The translations under genes and the position numbers were made by a program. Source: CALJXB01 sp965225935 (GTDB taxonomy: Bacteria > Pseudomonadota > Alphaproteobacteria > Kiloniellales > JAKSDN01). From it: a DNA stretch of 64,000 nt. The first letter of the stretch is position 1. Every line of letters begins with the position of its first letter. The stretch spans positions 210,511 to 274,510 of the forward strand of contig CBDDCC010000010.1 of NCBI GenBank assembly GCA_965225935.1, in the 5' to 3' direction. Below the pieces are notes generated by a model. It made no database searches. It was not told the origin of the DNA and saw only the letters and a list, made by a program, of their open reading frames with translations. Shown here one piece after another: positions 16,269 through 25,312 of the stretch.

Positions 16269-16625
16269 ATGACGTTCCCCGGGCTCTTCAACTACTGGAT
16301 CGTCGTGGTCCTGATGATGATCGGCTTCTACGTCGTCATCTCCCACGGCAACCTGGTGAAGAAGATCTTCGGGCTGAACATCTTCCAGGTCTCGGTCTTC
16401 GTCTTCTACATCTCCATGAGCAACGTCGAAGGCGGCACCGCGCCGATCCTGGAGGAGGGCTACAAGCTCTACTCCAATCCTCTGCCCCACGTGCTGATCC
16501 TCACCGCCATCGTCGTCGGCGTGGCCACCATGGCGCTCGGCCTGGCGCTGGTGGTGCGCATCCGCCAGGCCTACGGCACCATCGAGGAGGACGAGATCGA
16601 GCAGCAGGAGGACGACCTGCCGTGA
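16269..16625 (+). CDS. mrpC: Na+/H+ antiporter subunit C (MnhC, NuoK-like)
   Basis: A 118-residue NuoK-like protein with three membrane helices (NYWIVVVLMMIGFYVVI; FGLNIFQVSVFVFYIS; PHVLILTAIVVGVATMALGLALV). The conserved PHVLILTAIVVG segment is typical of MrpC/NuoK. It forms part of the proton path linking subunits A and D. The ATG at 16269 lies 4 bp after the mrpB stop. The tail is acidic, ending EIEQQEDDLP, and its stop overlaps the GTG of the next gene. Confidence 0.92.
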   Translation: MTFPGLFNYWIVVVLMMIGFYVVISHGNLVKKIFGLNIFQVSVFVFYISMSNVEGGTAPILEEGYKLYSNPLPHVLILTAIVVGVATMALGLALVVRIRQAYGTIEEDEIEQQEDDLP

Positions 16626-18133
16626 TCGCGCTCCACCTGCCGGCCCTCCAGGTGGTGCTGCCTCTGCTGGCGGCGCCCACCTGCGTGTTCTTCCGCAACC
16701 CGCGGGCCGCCTGGCTGCTGGCGTCGCTGGTCACCTGGGCGGCCTTCGCCATCTCGCTCGGCCTCCTGGTCCAGGTGCTCGACCACGGCACCATCTCCTA
16801 TGCCATCGGCGATTGGCCGCCGCCCTGGGGCATCGAGTACCGGGTCGATCTCTTCAGCGCCTTCGTGCTGGCGATCGTCTCGGGCATCGGCTCGCTGGTC
16901 ATGCCCTTCGCGCGCGAGAGCCTGGAGCGGGAGATCCCGCGCGAGCGCATCTATCTCACCTACGTCATGTACCTGCTGTGCCTGACCGGGCTGCTCGGCA
17001 TCGTGATCACCGGCGACGCCTTCAATCTCTTCGTCTTCCTCGAGATCTCGTCACTCTCCTCCTACGTGCTGATCAGCCTGGGGCGCGACCGGCGGGCGCT
17101 GACCGCCGCCTTCCGTTACCTCATCATGGGCACCATCGGCGCCACCTTCTACGTCATCGGCGTCGGTATGCTCTACATGATGACCGGCACCCTCAACCTG
17201 GCCGATCTCGCCGAGCGGGTGCCGGACCTGATCCATCTGCGGACGGTCGACGCGGCGCTGGCTTTCCTGATCGTCGGCATCAGCTTGAAGTTGGCGCTCT
17301 TTCCGCTCCACCTCTGGCTGCCCAACGCCTACGCCTTCGCGCCCACCGTGGTGACCGTGTTCCTGGCGGCCACGGCGACCAAGGTCTCGGTCTACGTCAT
17401 CATCCGCTTCCTCTACACGGTGTTCGACGGGCTGCCGATCTACCGGCCTGGGGTCATCGACGACGCCATGTTCGGCCTCGGCGTTCTCTCCATGCTGGCC
17501 GCCGGCCTGGTCGCCATCTTCCAGAACAACGTGAAGCGCCTGCTCGCCTATTCCAGCGTCTCGCAGATCGGCTACATGGTGCTGGGCCTCAGCCTGGGCA
17601 GCGTGGCGGGGCTCGCCGGCGGCATCATCCACATCTTCAACCACGCCATCATGAAGGCGGCCCTCTTCATGGCCGTCGGCTGCGCGGGGACCCGCACCCG
17701 GGTCGTCACCATCGACGATCTTGCCGGCCTCGGCCGGCAGATGCCGGTCACCATGGGGGCGCTGGTGGTCGGCGCCCTCAGCCTGATCGGTGTGCCGCTG
17801 ACGGTCGGCTTCGTGACCAAGTGGTACCTGATCCGCGCTTCGCTGGAGGCGGGCTCCTGGTTCGGCGCCCTGGTGGTGCTGGCGAGCGGCCTCTTCGCCG
17901 TCATCTATACCTGGCGCATCGTCGAGGCCGCCTACTTCCGGCCGCCGCCCGAGGACCGGGAGGAGGTGCGCGAGGCGCCGCTTGCCATGCTGATCCCGCT
18001 GGTGGTGCTGGCGGCCGGCTGCGTCGTCTTCGGCGTCAACTCGACCTGGACCATGGACCTGGCGATCGGGGCCGCCGAGTCCCTGATCGGCGACGCGGCG
18101 ATCACGCAGATGCAGGGCGAGGGCGGCGCATGA
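16622..18133 (+). CDS. mrpD: Proton-conducting antiporter subunit, first large copy (MrpD type)
   Basis: A 503-residue membrane protein of the NuoL/M/N family with about 14 helices. The key helix-5 glutamate is present at E141 (FNLFVFLEISSLSSYVL), the helix-7 lysine at K223 (GISLKLALFPLHLW), and the helix-8 motif FQNNVKRLLAYSSVSQIGYM follows. These residues define the ion pump half-channels. The GTG start overlaps the mrpC TGA. It is followed by two further large paralogues, so this is one of three pumping modules encoded in the operon. Confidence 0.92.
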   Translation: MIALHLPALQVVLPLLAAPTCVFFRNPRAAWLLASLVTWAAFAISLGLLVQVLDHGTISYAIGDWPPPWGIEYRVDLFSAFVLAIVSGIGSLVMPFARESLEREIPRERIYLTYVMYLLCLTGLLGIVITGDAFNLFVFLEISSLSSYVLISLGRDRRALTAAFRYLIMGTIGATFYVIGVGMLYMMTGTLNLADLAERVPDLIHLRTVDAALAFLIVGISLKLALFPLHLWLPNAYAFAPTVVTVFLAATATKVSVYVIIRFLYTVFDGLPIYRPGVIDDAMFGLGVLSMLAAGLVAIFQNNVKRLLAYSSVSQIGYMVLGLSLGSVAGLAGGIIHIFNHAIMKAALFMAVGCAGTRTRVVTIDDLAGLGRQMPVTMGALVVGALSLIGVPLTVGFVTKWYLIRASLEAGSWFGALVVLASGLFAVIYTWRIVEAAYFRPPPEDREEVREAPLAMLIPLVVLAAGCVVFGVNSTWTMDLAIGAAESLIGDAAITQMQGEGGA

Positions 18134-19629
18134 CCAGCGGCACGGCCATGCTGCTGGCGCTGATCGTCCCCTGCGTCGGCGCCGTTCTGATCTGGCTCTG
18201 CCGGTCCCGGCCGAACCTGCGCGAGGGCGTGACCCTGGTGACCGCCTTGCTGCTGTTCGGACTGGTGCTGAGCGTGCTGCCGGAGGTGATCGCCGGAGGC
18301 CGGCCCCAGGTTCAGGTGGTGGAAATGTTCCCCGGCCTCGCCCTCAGCTTCACTGCCGAGCCGCTCGGGATCGCCTTCGCCGTCATCGCCAGCGGCCTCT
18401 GGATCGTCACCTCGCTCTACTCCATCGGCTACATGCGCGGGCACCACGAGGGCTACCAGACCCGCTTCTACGTCTTCTTCGCGCTCGCCATCGCCAGCAC
18501 CATGGGCGTCGCCTTCGCCGGCAATATGCTGACCCTCTTCGTCTTCTACGAGGCCCTCAGCGTTAGCACCTATCCGCTGGTCACCCACAGCGGAACGCCC
18601 GAGGCGAAGCGGGCGGGGCGGGTCTACCTCGGCATCCTGCTGGGCACCTCCATGGGCTTCCAGCTCCTGGCCATTGGGCTCACCTGGGTCGCGACCGGCA
18701 CCCTCGACTTCACCGAGGGCGGCATCCTCGCCGGCCGGGTCTCCGACATCATGGTGGCGGTGCTGATGGCGCTCTACCTCTTCGGCATCGGCAAGGCGGC
18801 GATCATGCCGTTCCACCGCTGGCTGCCGGCGGCCATGGTGGCGCCGACGCCGGTGAGCGCCCTCCTGCACGCGGTGGCCGTGGTCAAGGCCGGGGTCTTC
18901 GCGGTGCTGAAGGTGGTGATCTACATCTTCGGCCTCGACCTCCTGACCTCGACGGGCGCCAGCCTCTGGCTCGCCTACGTGGCGGGGGCGACCATTCTGA
19001 TCGCCTCGCTGGTCGCCATGACCAAGGACAACCTCAAGGCCCGGCTGGCCTACTCGACCGTCAGCCAGCTCTCCTACGTGGTGCTGGGCGCCATGCTGGC
19101 CACGGGGAGCGGGGTGGTCGGCGGCGCCATGCACATCGCCATGCACGCCGTGGGCAAGATCACGCTCTTCTTCTGCGCCGGCGCCATCCTGGTGGCCAGC
19201 CACAAGACCGAGATCAGCCAGATGCGCGGACTGGGCTGGCGCATGCCCTTCACCTTTGCCGCCTTCTTCCTGGCCTCCATCAGCATCATCGGTCTGCCGC
19301 CCATGGGCGGGGCCTGGAGCAAGTGGGAGCTGGCGCTCGGCGCCGCCGAGACCGGGCAGGCGGTGCTGGTCGCCGTCCTCATGGTCTCCTCCCTGCTCAA
19401 CGTCGCCTACCTCCTGCCGGTCGCTGTGCAGGGCTTTCTGCCGGAGCGCAACGGAAATGGGACCAGCGCCAGCCCTCTCGATCCGGGCGGTCGCTGGCAG
19501 ATCAAGGAGGCGCCGCTCTTCTGCGTCGTGCCGCTCTGCCTCACCGCGCTCGGCTGCGTCGCGCTCTTCTTCTATGCCGGCGAGCTCTACGCCTTCCTGC
19601 AGCCGCTCGCAGCGGGAGGATCGCCATGA
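18130..19629 (+). CDS. Proton-conducting antiporter subunit, second large copy
   Basis: A 499-residue NuoL/M/N-family protein with about 14 membrane helices. It keeps E141 (LTLFVFYEALSVSTYP) and K222 (GIGKAAIMPFHRWLPAAM), and has TKDNLKARLAYSTVSQLSYV in helix 8. The HRWLPAAMVAPTPVSALLHA stretch is more like NuoL and MrpA-N than MrpD, so it may take the place of the N-terminal half of MrpA. The start overlaps the previous stop by 4 bp. Its stop overlaps the start of a 90-residue gene. Which of the three large subunits carries Na+ as opposed to H+ cannot be read from sequence. Confidence 0.9.
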   Translation: MTSGTAMLLALIVPCVGAVLIWLCRSRPNLREGVTLVTALLLFGLVLSVLPEVIAGGRPQVQVVEMFPGLALSFTAEPLGIAFAVIASGLWIVTSLYSIGYMRGHHEGYQTRFYVFFALAIASTMGVAFAGNMLTLFVFYEALSVSTYPLVTHSGTPEAKRAGRVYLGILLGTSMGFQLLAIGLTWVATGTLDFTEGGILAGRVSDIMVAVLMALYLFGIGKAAIMPFHRWLPAAMVAPTPVSALLHAVAVVKAGVFAVLKVVIYIFGLDLLTSTGASLWLAYVAGATILIASLVAMTKDNLKARLAYSTVSQLSYVVLGAMLATGSGVVGGAMHIAMHAVGKITLFFCAGAILVASHKTEISQMRGLGWRMPFTFAAFFLASISIIGLPPMGGAWSKWELALGAAETGQAVLVAVLMVSSLLNVAYLLPVAVQGFLPERNGNGTSASPLDPGGRWQIKEAPLFCVVPLCLTALGCVALFFYAGELYAFLQPLAAGGSP

Positions 19630-19898
19630 GCGAGAAGGGTGGCGACGGCGGCGAGAAGCGCTACTGGCTCGACGATCCGCGCAACGTGGAGAAGATCGTC
19701 TGGGCGATCTTCGCGATCTGCGCCGTGCTGTTCTTCGCCGACGGCTTCTACGAGAAGCACGGCGAGGTCGCGGTCGAATACCTCTTCGGCTTCTACGCCA
19801 TCTTCGGCTTCACGGTCTACGTCGGCCTCGTCCTGGTCGCCAAGTGGCTGCGCAAGTTCCTGATGCGCCCCGAGGATTTCTACGAGCCCGATGATTGA
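19626..19898 (+). CDS. Small two-helix membrane protein in the mrp operon
   Basis: A 90-residue protein with a charged N-terminus (YWLDDPRNVEKIVW) and two membrane helices (IFAICAVLFFADGFY; YLFGFYAIFGFTVYVGLVLVAKW), ending in acidic PEDFYEPDD. Both ends overlap neighbouring genes (4 bp and 8 bp), so it is firmly within the operon. It matches none of the canonical MrpA-G subunits known to me and is probably an accessory subunit pairing with the third large module. A role in anchoring the extra subunit is inference. Confidence 0.8.
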   Translation: MSEKGGDGGEKRYWLDDPRNVEKIVWAIFAICAVLFFADGFYEKHGEVAVEYLFGFYAIFGFTVYVGLVLVAKWLRKFLMRPEDFYEPDD

Positions 19899-21597
19899 TT
19901 TCAGCCCAGGCCTGATCCTGATCCTCGGCGCGCTCCTGGTCCCCTTCCTGAGCGGCCCGGTGCGCAGCGCCTACATGCTGGTGCTGCCGCTGGTCGGCCT
20001 GGCGCTGGTCTTCACGCTGGAGCCCGGCGCCTATGGCAGGATCCCTTTCCTCGGGTTCGAGCTGACGACGCTCAGGGTCGACCGGCTGTCGAACGTCTTC
20101 GGCATCATTTTCTTCGGCGCGGCGGCCCTCAGCGTGCTCTACGCGCTGAAGGAACGGGAGACCATGCAGCAGGTGGCGGCGCTGGTCTACTCCGGCAGCG
20201 CCATCGGCGCGCTCTATGCCGGCGACCTGATCACGCTCTTCGTGTTCTGGGAGATGACGGCGATCTCGTCGGTCTTTCTGATCTGGGCGCGGCGCAGCGA
20301 GCGCGCCTACCGGGCCGGCATGCGCTATCTGATCATCCAGGTGGGCTCGGGCGTGCTGCTCCTGGCGGGGGCGCTCTTCCACATCGCCGAGACCGGCTCG
20401 GTCGCCTTCGGCGAACTCGGCCTCGGCAGCCTGGGCACCACGCTGATCTTCCTCGCCTTCGGCATCAAGTGCGCCTTCCCCTTCCTGCACAACTGGATGC
20501 AGGACGCCTATCCGGAAGCGACCTCGGGCGGCACGGTCTGGCTCAGCGCCTTCACCACCAAGCTTGCCGTCTACACCCTGGCCCGCGGCTATGCCGGCAC
20601 CGAGATTCTGATCTGGATCGGCTGCGCCATGACCGCCTTTCCGATCTTCTTCGCGGTCATCGAGAACGACCTGCGCCGGGTGCTGGCCTACAGCCTCAAC
20701 AACCAGCTCGGCTTCATGGTGGCCGGCATCGGCATCGGCACGGAGCTCGCCATCAACGGCGCCGTGGCGCACGCCTTCGCCCACATCCTCTATAAGGCGC
20801 TGCTCTTCATGTCGATGGGGGCCGTGCTCTACCGGGTCGGCCACGTGAAGGCCTCGAGCCTGGGCGGCCTCTACAAGAGCATGCCCTGGACCGCCGGCTT
20901 CTGCATCATCGGCTCTGCCTCGATCTCGGCCTTTCCGCTCTTCAGCGGCTTCGTCTCCAAGTCGCTGATCCTGGCCGCCGCGGCCCACGAGGGCTACACG
21001 GCCGCCTTCCTCATCCTGCTGTTCGCCTCGGCCGGCGTGCTCGACCACTCGGGCATCAAGGTCCCGTTCTTCTCCTTCTTCTTCCACGACAGCGGCATCA
21101 GGGTGAAGGAGGCGCCGAAGAACATGCTGGCGGCCATGGGGATCGCCGCCTTCCTCTGCATCGCCATCGGCGTCTGGCCGGGGCCGCTCTATTCGATCCT
21201 GCCCTATCCCGTGGCCTTCGAGCCCTACACGGTCTCCCACGTGATCAACCAGTGCCAGCTCCTGATGTTCGCCATGCTGGCCTTCGTCTTTCTCATGCGC
21301 ACCGGCCTCTATCCGCCCGAGCTGCCGTCGGTCAACATCGACTTCGACATCGTCTATCGAAAAGGCTTGCCGGCGCTGGTCCGGATCCTGGTCCGGACCT
21401 TCAGGCCGGTCGACCACAACATTCGCCGGGCCTTCCTCGGGACCTTCCGCCGCATCGTCGATCAGATCTACCGCCACCACGGGCCGGCGGGCGCGCTGGC
21501 GCGCTCGGTCGGGGCGGGCAGCATGGTCTTCTGGGTGGTGGCGATGCTGGCCGGCTACCTGGTGATCGCGCTGACGGGCTTCCTGCGGATCCACTGA
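19891..21597 (+). CDS. Proton-conducting antiporter subunit, third large copy
   Basis: A 568-residue NuoL/M/N-family membrane protein. It retains E121 (ITLFVFWEMTAISSVFL), K193 (GIKCAFPFLHNWMQDAYPEA) and IENDLRRVLAYSLNNQLGFM. It differs from the other two in a C-terminal extension of about 90 residues (from VNIDFDIVYRKGLPAL) ending in one more membrane helix, recalling the lateral-helix extension of NuoL-like subunits. It overlaps the 90-residue gene by 8 bp and ends the operon, converging on the methyltransferase gene 20 bp away. Confidence 0.9.
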   Translation: MIDFSPGLILILGALLVPFLSGPVRSAYMLVLPLVGLALVFTLEPGAYGRIPFLGFELTTLRVDRLSNVFGIIFFGAAALSVLYALKERETMQQVAALVYSGSAIGALYAGDLITLFVFWEMTAISSVFLIWARRSERAYRAGMRYLIIQVGSGVLLLAGALFHIAETGSVAFGELGLGSLGTTLIFLAFGIKCAFPFLHNWMQDAYPEATSGGTVWLSAFTTKLAVYTLARGYAGTEILIWIGCAMTAFPIFFAVIENDLRRVLAYSLNNQLGFMVAGIGIGTELAINGAVAHAFAHILYKALLFMSMGAVLYRVGHVKASSLGGLYKSMPWTAGFCIIGSASISAFPLFSGFVSKSLILAAAAHEGYTAAFLILLFASAGVLDHSGIKVPFFSFFFHDSGIRVKEAPKNMLAAMGIAAFLCIAIGVWPGPLYSILPYPVAFEPYTVSHVINQCQLLMFAMLAFVFLMRTGLYPPELPSVNIDFDIVYRKGLPALVRILVRTFRPVDHNIRRAFLGTFRRIVDQIYRHHGPAGALARSVGAGSMVFWVVAMLAGYLVIALTGFLRIH

Positions 21598-21617
21598 CGG
21601 CCGGTCCGGCCGAAGCC

Positions 21618-22388
21618 TCAGCCCCTCTCAGCGCGGAAGATCAGCTTGCGATCCTTGAGGATGGCGATCCGCCCTTCTTCGATCTCGAAAAGAGCGTCCC
21701 GGACCGACGGGGAGGCCGCCAGCACGTGCGCCGCGATCGCCGCGACCGCCGCTTCGTCGAGACCGGTGCGGCGGATCCAGTGGCCGTAGGGGTGGCGCTT
21801 GGCGTAGACGGTCTCCCGCTCGATGGCGAGGCCCGCCGCAGCGCAGGCGCCGTGCCATTCCTCTCGGCTGAGCGAATGGACGTGGGTCGCGTCGCGGCGC
21901 TTCTCCAAATCCTCCAGGAAGGCCGCCACCTCCGGATCATCCGGGGCCAGGCTGTCCTCGATCACCAGGCGGCCGTTCCGTTTCAGGACCCGGGCCGCCT
22001 CGCGAACGAAGCCGGGCACATCGTGGAAATGGTGGGGCGCGATGCGGCAGGTGACGAGATCGAGGCTGCCGCTCGCGAAGGGCAGGGCGTGCACGTCGCC
22101 GATCAGGTAGGCGAGGTTCGTCCGGCCCGCCTCGACGGCCCGCTCGCGGGCCACCCGGATCATGCCCGGCGCAATGTCGAGGCCGATGGCCATTGCCGCC
22201 TTGTCCGCTAGGCGGGAGGCCGTGTGGCCGGGCCCGGTGGCGAGGTCGAGGCAGGTCTCGCCTGCCGCCGGCGCGGCGAACTCGATCACCAGGTCCAGGT
22301 CGTCGCCCCGGGCATGGGTGGCGCTCGCGGCATAGGCCTCGGCCTGGCGGGAGAAGAGCTCGGCGGCGGCGCGGGGCTGGTCGCTCAT
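21618..22388 (-). CDS. UbiE-like class I SAM methyltransferase
   Basis: A 256-residue cytoplasmic methyltransferase. Motif I is CLDLATGPGHTASRLADKA near residues 45-63, motif II the GLDIAPGMIRVARERA segment, and the post-motif DVHALPFASGSLDLVTCRIAPHHF is typical of the UbiE/COQ5-like Methyltransf_11 group. The substrate is not identifiable. It is the last gene of a three-gene unit: its ATG overlaps the stop of the ABC permease gene by 4 bp, so it may modify the compound that the transporter brings in, although this is inference. Confidence 0.85.
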   Translation of the reverse strand: MSDQPRAAAELFSRQAEAYAASATHARGDDLDLVIEFAAPAAGETCLDLATGPGHTASRLADKAAMAIGLDIAPGMIRVARERAVEAGRTNLAYLIGDVHALPFASGSLDLVTCRIAPHHFHDVPGFVREAARVLKRNGRLVIEDSLAPDDPEVAAFLEDLEKRRDATHVHSLSREEWHGACAAAGLAIERETVYAKRHPYGHWIRRTGLDEAAVAAIAAHVLAASPSVRDALFEIEEGRIAILKDRKLIFRAERG

Positions 22389-23128
22389 GGCGTCTCCGCC
22401 TGCCAGGGCAGCGCCAGGCGCAGCAGCCGGTCGACGGCGAAATAGAGCAGCACCGCGAAGACCGCGAGCAGGAAGAGGGCGGCGAACATCAGGTCGACCT
22501 GCAGGCGCGCGTTGGCATGGAGCATAAGATAGCCCAGGCCGGCGCTGGAACCCACCCACTCGCCGACGACCGCGCCGATGGGTGCCACGGCGGTCGCCAC
22601 CCGGAGGCCCGAGGCGAGCGCCGGCAGGGCGGCCGGGATGCGGATCACCCGCAGCACGGCGAAGCGGCCGCCGCCCATGGTGCGCGCGAGATCCAGCCAG
22701 CCCGGGTCGGTGCGCCTGAGGCCGTCGAAGAAGGCCGCGGTGACCGGGAAGTAGATGATCAGGGTGGCCATGGCGACCTTGGAGGCGAGGCCATAGCCGA
22801 ACCAGAGCACCAGCAGCGGCGCCAATGCGAAGACCGGGACCGCCTGGCTCACCACCAGGACCGGCAGCAGCCACTGGCGCGCTGGCCGGAAGGCGGCGAT
22901 GAAGAGCGCGCTGGCGCAGCCGAGCAGGGTGCCGAGGGCGAGGCCCAGCAGGATCTCGGCCACGGTGACGCCCGCGTTGGCCAGTAACAGCTCCCAATGC
23001 GCCACGAGGGCGCGGGCGACCGCCAGCGGGCCCGGCAGAATGAAGGCCTCGACTCCGGTCAGCCAGACCAGGAGCTGCCAGGCCGCCAGCAGGCCGCAGA
23101 AGATCACGAGGCCGCGCAGCAGGCTCAT
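22385..23128 (-). CDS. ABC transporter permease (SsuC/ThiX-like)
   Basis: A 247-residue inner-membrane protein of the BPD_transp_1 family with about six helices and the EAA loop (RTMGGGRFAVLRVIRIPAALPALASGLRVA) that docks the ATPase. The sequence style, with SQAVPVFALAPLLVLWFGYGLASK, fits the taurine/sulfonate/pyrimidine-precursor (SsuC, TauC, ThiX) group. Pairing with the ATPase below suggests uptake of a thiamine pyrimidine precursor or similar small molecule. Both ends overlap neighbours by 4 bp. No substrate-binding protein gene is in the unit. Confidence 0.85.
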   Translation of the reverse strand: MSLLRGLVIFCGLLAAWQLLVWLTGVEAFILPGPLAVARALVAHWELLLANAGVTVAEILLGLALGTLLGCASALFIAAFRPARQWLLPVLVVSQAVPVFALAPLLVLWFGYGLASKVAMATLIIYFPVTAAFFDGLRRTDPGWLDLARTMGGGRFAVLRVIRIPAALPALASGLRVATAVAPIGAVVGEWVGSSAGLGYLMLHANARLQVDLMFAALFLLAVFAVLLYFAVDRLLRLALPWQAETP

Positions 23129-23949
23129 GTCAGCTCCAGCACGTCCTGGCGGGCCCGGTCCAGGCGCTTCAGCAGGTCCGCCTGCTGGGCCAGCAGGTCG
23201 GCGTTGCCGGGATCGCGCGGCGGCGGTGGCAGGCCGCGCCCCGGCCCTTCGTTCGCGTCGAGGGCGGTCTCCAGTCGGGCCGGGCGGCCGGCCATGACGT
23301 AGATGCGGTGGCCGAGGCGGAGCGCCTCCAGGGGGTCGTGGGTGACCAGCAGCACCGTGCGTCCGGCGAGGAGGCGCGCGGCCAGCTCCTGGAGGGCGAA
23401 GCGCGTGATGGCGTCCAGCGCCGAGAAGGGCTCGTCCATCAGCACCAGGGGGCGGTCCTCCATCAGGGTGCGGGCGAGGGCCGTGCGCTGGCGCATGCCG
23501 CCGGAGAGGCGCGCCGGCAGGTCCGCCTCGTGCCCCTTGAGGCCCACCTGGGCGATCAGCCCGCGGGCCCGCTCCAACACCTCTGGATCGCGCTGCTCGC
23601 CGCGCAGCCGTGGGCCCAGGAGTACGTTGCCCAGCACGCCGCTCCAGGGCAGCAGCAGGTCCTGCTGGGCCATATAGGCGACCCGGTCCTGCACCGGCCG
23701 GCCGTGCTCGTCCACTGCCGTGCCCGGCGCCTCCTCCTCCTCACGGCCGCCGTTCTGGCGGACGCCGTCCCCGCCGGAGAGCCCGGCCACCAGGCGCAGC
23801 AGGCTGGTCTTGCCCACCCCCGAGGGTCCCAGCAGACAGGTGGTGAGGCCGGCCGGGATCTCCGCGTCGAGCTGCTCGAATATGGTCGTGCCGCGATAGG
23901 AGAGGCTCGCGGCGTGGAGGCGGACGGCGGGCGGCGCGGTGGTGGGCAC
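23125..23949 (-). CDS. ABC transporter ATPase (SsuB/ThiZ-like)
   Basis: A 274-residue ATPase. Walker A is GPSGVGKTS (about 38-46), the Q-loop lies in YMAQQDLLLPW, the signature is LSGGMRQR, Walker B is LVLMDEPFSALD and the switch histidine is in VTHD. YMAQQDLLLPW is typical of ThiZ/SsuB-type importers. An acidic insert of roughly 20 residues (GGREEEEAPGTAVDEHG) lies between Walker A and the Q-loop, longer than usual. The gene starts the ATPase-permease-methyltransferase operon. No TPP riboswitch element could be seen in the 203-bp gap upstream. Confidence 0.86.
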   Translation of the reverse strand: MPTTAPPAVRLHAASLSYRGTTIFEQLDAEIPAGLTTCLLGPSGVGKTSLLRLVAGLSGGDGVRQNGGREEEEAPGTAVDEHGRPVQDRVAYMAQQDLLLPWSGVLGNVLLGPRLRGEQRDPEVLERARGLIAQVGLKGHEADLPARLSGGMRQRTALARTLMEDRPLVLMDEPFSALDAITRFALQELAARLLAGRTVLLVTHDPLEALRLGHRIYVMAGRPARLETALDANEGPGRGLPPPPRDPGNADLLAQQADLLKRLDRARQDVLELT

Positions 23950-24152
23950 GTGAGGACGGCCATTCCTTGGCTGCAGGATCGGGCGACGGCCGGCGCCGCC
24001 GGCATCAGCTCCAGCGGGACCCTAAAGCCCCCGGCGGCCCGGCGCCAGCCGTGGGAGGCGCCGGTCCTGCCTTGTGGAGCGACGACCTCCATTCCCAATC
24101 CCTCGGAGGGTTCTTATGCTTGGCCGGTCGGGAACCGGAGGACTGACGGGCC

Positions 24153-25301
24153 ATGGACGGGGCGCCGCGCTTCATCGGCAGCGAGATCTACCGCAGCTCC
24201 AGCTACGGCTCGGGCCATCCCCTGGCGATCCCGCGGGTCTCGACGGTGATGGACCTCAGCCGGGCGCTCGGCTGGCTGCCGGACAAGCAGTATGTCGACA
24301 GCCCCCGGGCGAGCCCGGACCAGCTCGCCCGCTTCCACGAGCGGGACTACATCGCCGCCGTCGAGGCGGCCGAGGCCCACCAGGCGGTGAGCCCGGACGA
24401 GGCCGAGCGCTACAACCTGGGCCGCAACGGCAACCCGGTCTTTCCGGAGATCTTCCGCCGGCCGGCCACGGCCTGCGGCGGCGCGATCCTGGGGGCCGAG
24501 CTGATCCTCGAGGGCGGCACGGTCTTCTCGCCCGCCGGCGGCACCCACCACGGCCAGCGCGACCGGGCGAGCGGCTTCTGCTACTTCAACGACCCGGCGC
24601 TGGCCATCCTCCGGTTGCTGGACGGTGGCCTCGAGCGGGTCTTCTATCTGGACGTCGACGCCCACCACGGCGACGGCGTCCAGGCGGCCTTCGCCGGGGA
24701 TGCCCGGGTCTTCACGGTCTCCCTGCACGAGGCCGGGCGCTGGCCCATGATGGCGAGGGAGGAGACAGGCGCGGGCTCGGCCGAGGACCGGGGCGGCGGC
24801 CAGGCCCGCAACCTGCCGGTGCCTGCCGGCTTCGGCGACGCGGAAATGGCCTACCTCCTGGAGCGAGCCATACTGCCGCTCGCCCGGGACTTCGCGCCCG
24901 AGGCGGTGGTCCTCCAGTGCGGCGCCGACGGTCTGGCCGACGACCCCCAGAGCCGGCTTGAGCTTTCCAACCGGGCGCTCTGGGGCGCGGTCGAGGCGGC
25001 CAGGAACCTCGCACCGCGGCTGTTGGTGCTGGGCGGGGGCGGCTACAATCCCTGGTCGGTGGCGCGCTGCTGGACCGGCGTTTGGGGTCTGCTGAACGGC
25101 CGGGAGGTCCCGGAGCGCCTGCCGCCGCAGGCCGAGGAGATCCTGCGCAGCCTTATCTGGCGGCACCGGCGGGGGCGGACACCGCCCGAGCACTGGTTCA
25201 CGAGCCTGGCCGATCCGCCACGAAGGGGCGGGGCCCGGGCGAGCGGGCCCGAGGTTCGTCCGGCCGTCCGCGCACTGCCGGAACTGGTGTTGGAAACGTG
25301 A
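24153..25301 (+). CDS. Histone-deacetylase-family amidohydrolase (AcuC-like)
   Basis: A 382-residue zinc hydrolase of the class I HDAC/acetoin-utilisation AcuC fold. The catalytic histidine pair is in PAGGTHHGQRDRASGFCYFND, and the zinc ligands are the aspartate and histidine of YLDVDAHHGDG plus a later aspartate in QCGADGLADD. A glycine-rich GGGGYNPWSVARCW loop closes the active site. Bacterial members remove acetyl groups from proteins, polyamines or small molecules. The ATG follows a GGAGGACTG region. Its TGA overlaps a GTG, and the downstream DUF192 gene follows at once, so the two form an operon. Confidence 0.9.
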   Translation: MDGAPRFIGSEIYRSSSYGSGHPLAIPRVSTVMDLSRALGWLPDKQYVDSPRASPDQLARFHERDYIAAVEAAEAHQAVSPDEAERYNLGRNGNPVFPEIFRRPATACGGAILGAELILEGGTVFSPAGGTHHGQRDRASGFCYFNDPALAILRLLDGGLERVFYLDVDAHHGDGVQAAFAGDARVFTVSLHEAGRWPMMAREETGAGSAEDRGGGQARNLPVPAGFGDAEMAYLLERAILPLARDFAPEAVVLQCGADGLADDPQSRLELSNRALWGAVEAARNLAPRLLVLGGGGYNPWSVARCWTGVWGLLNGREVPERLPPQAEEILRSLIWRHRRGRTPPEHWFTSLADPPRRGGARASGPEVRPAVRALPELVLET

Positions 25302-25312
25302 AGGACCGTTCG

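Noticed and set aside
19810..21594. A 594-codon open frame on the minus strand opposite the third large antiporter subunit
   Set aside because: It is the antisense of a clear membrane-protein gene, is full of charged low-complexity sequence and has no ribosome site. Such frames are common in GC-rich DNA.
23950..24152. Possible TPP riboswitch upstream of the ThiZ-like ATPase gene
   Set aside because: The conserved CUGAGA and ACCUGAUC blocks are absent on the minus strand. A few GC-rich hairpins are present but nothing specific.
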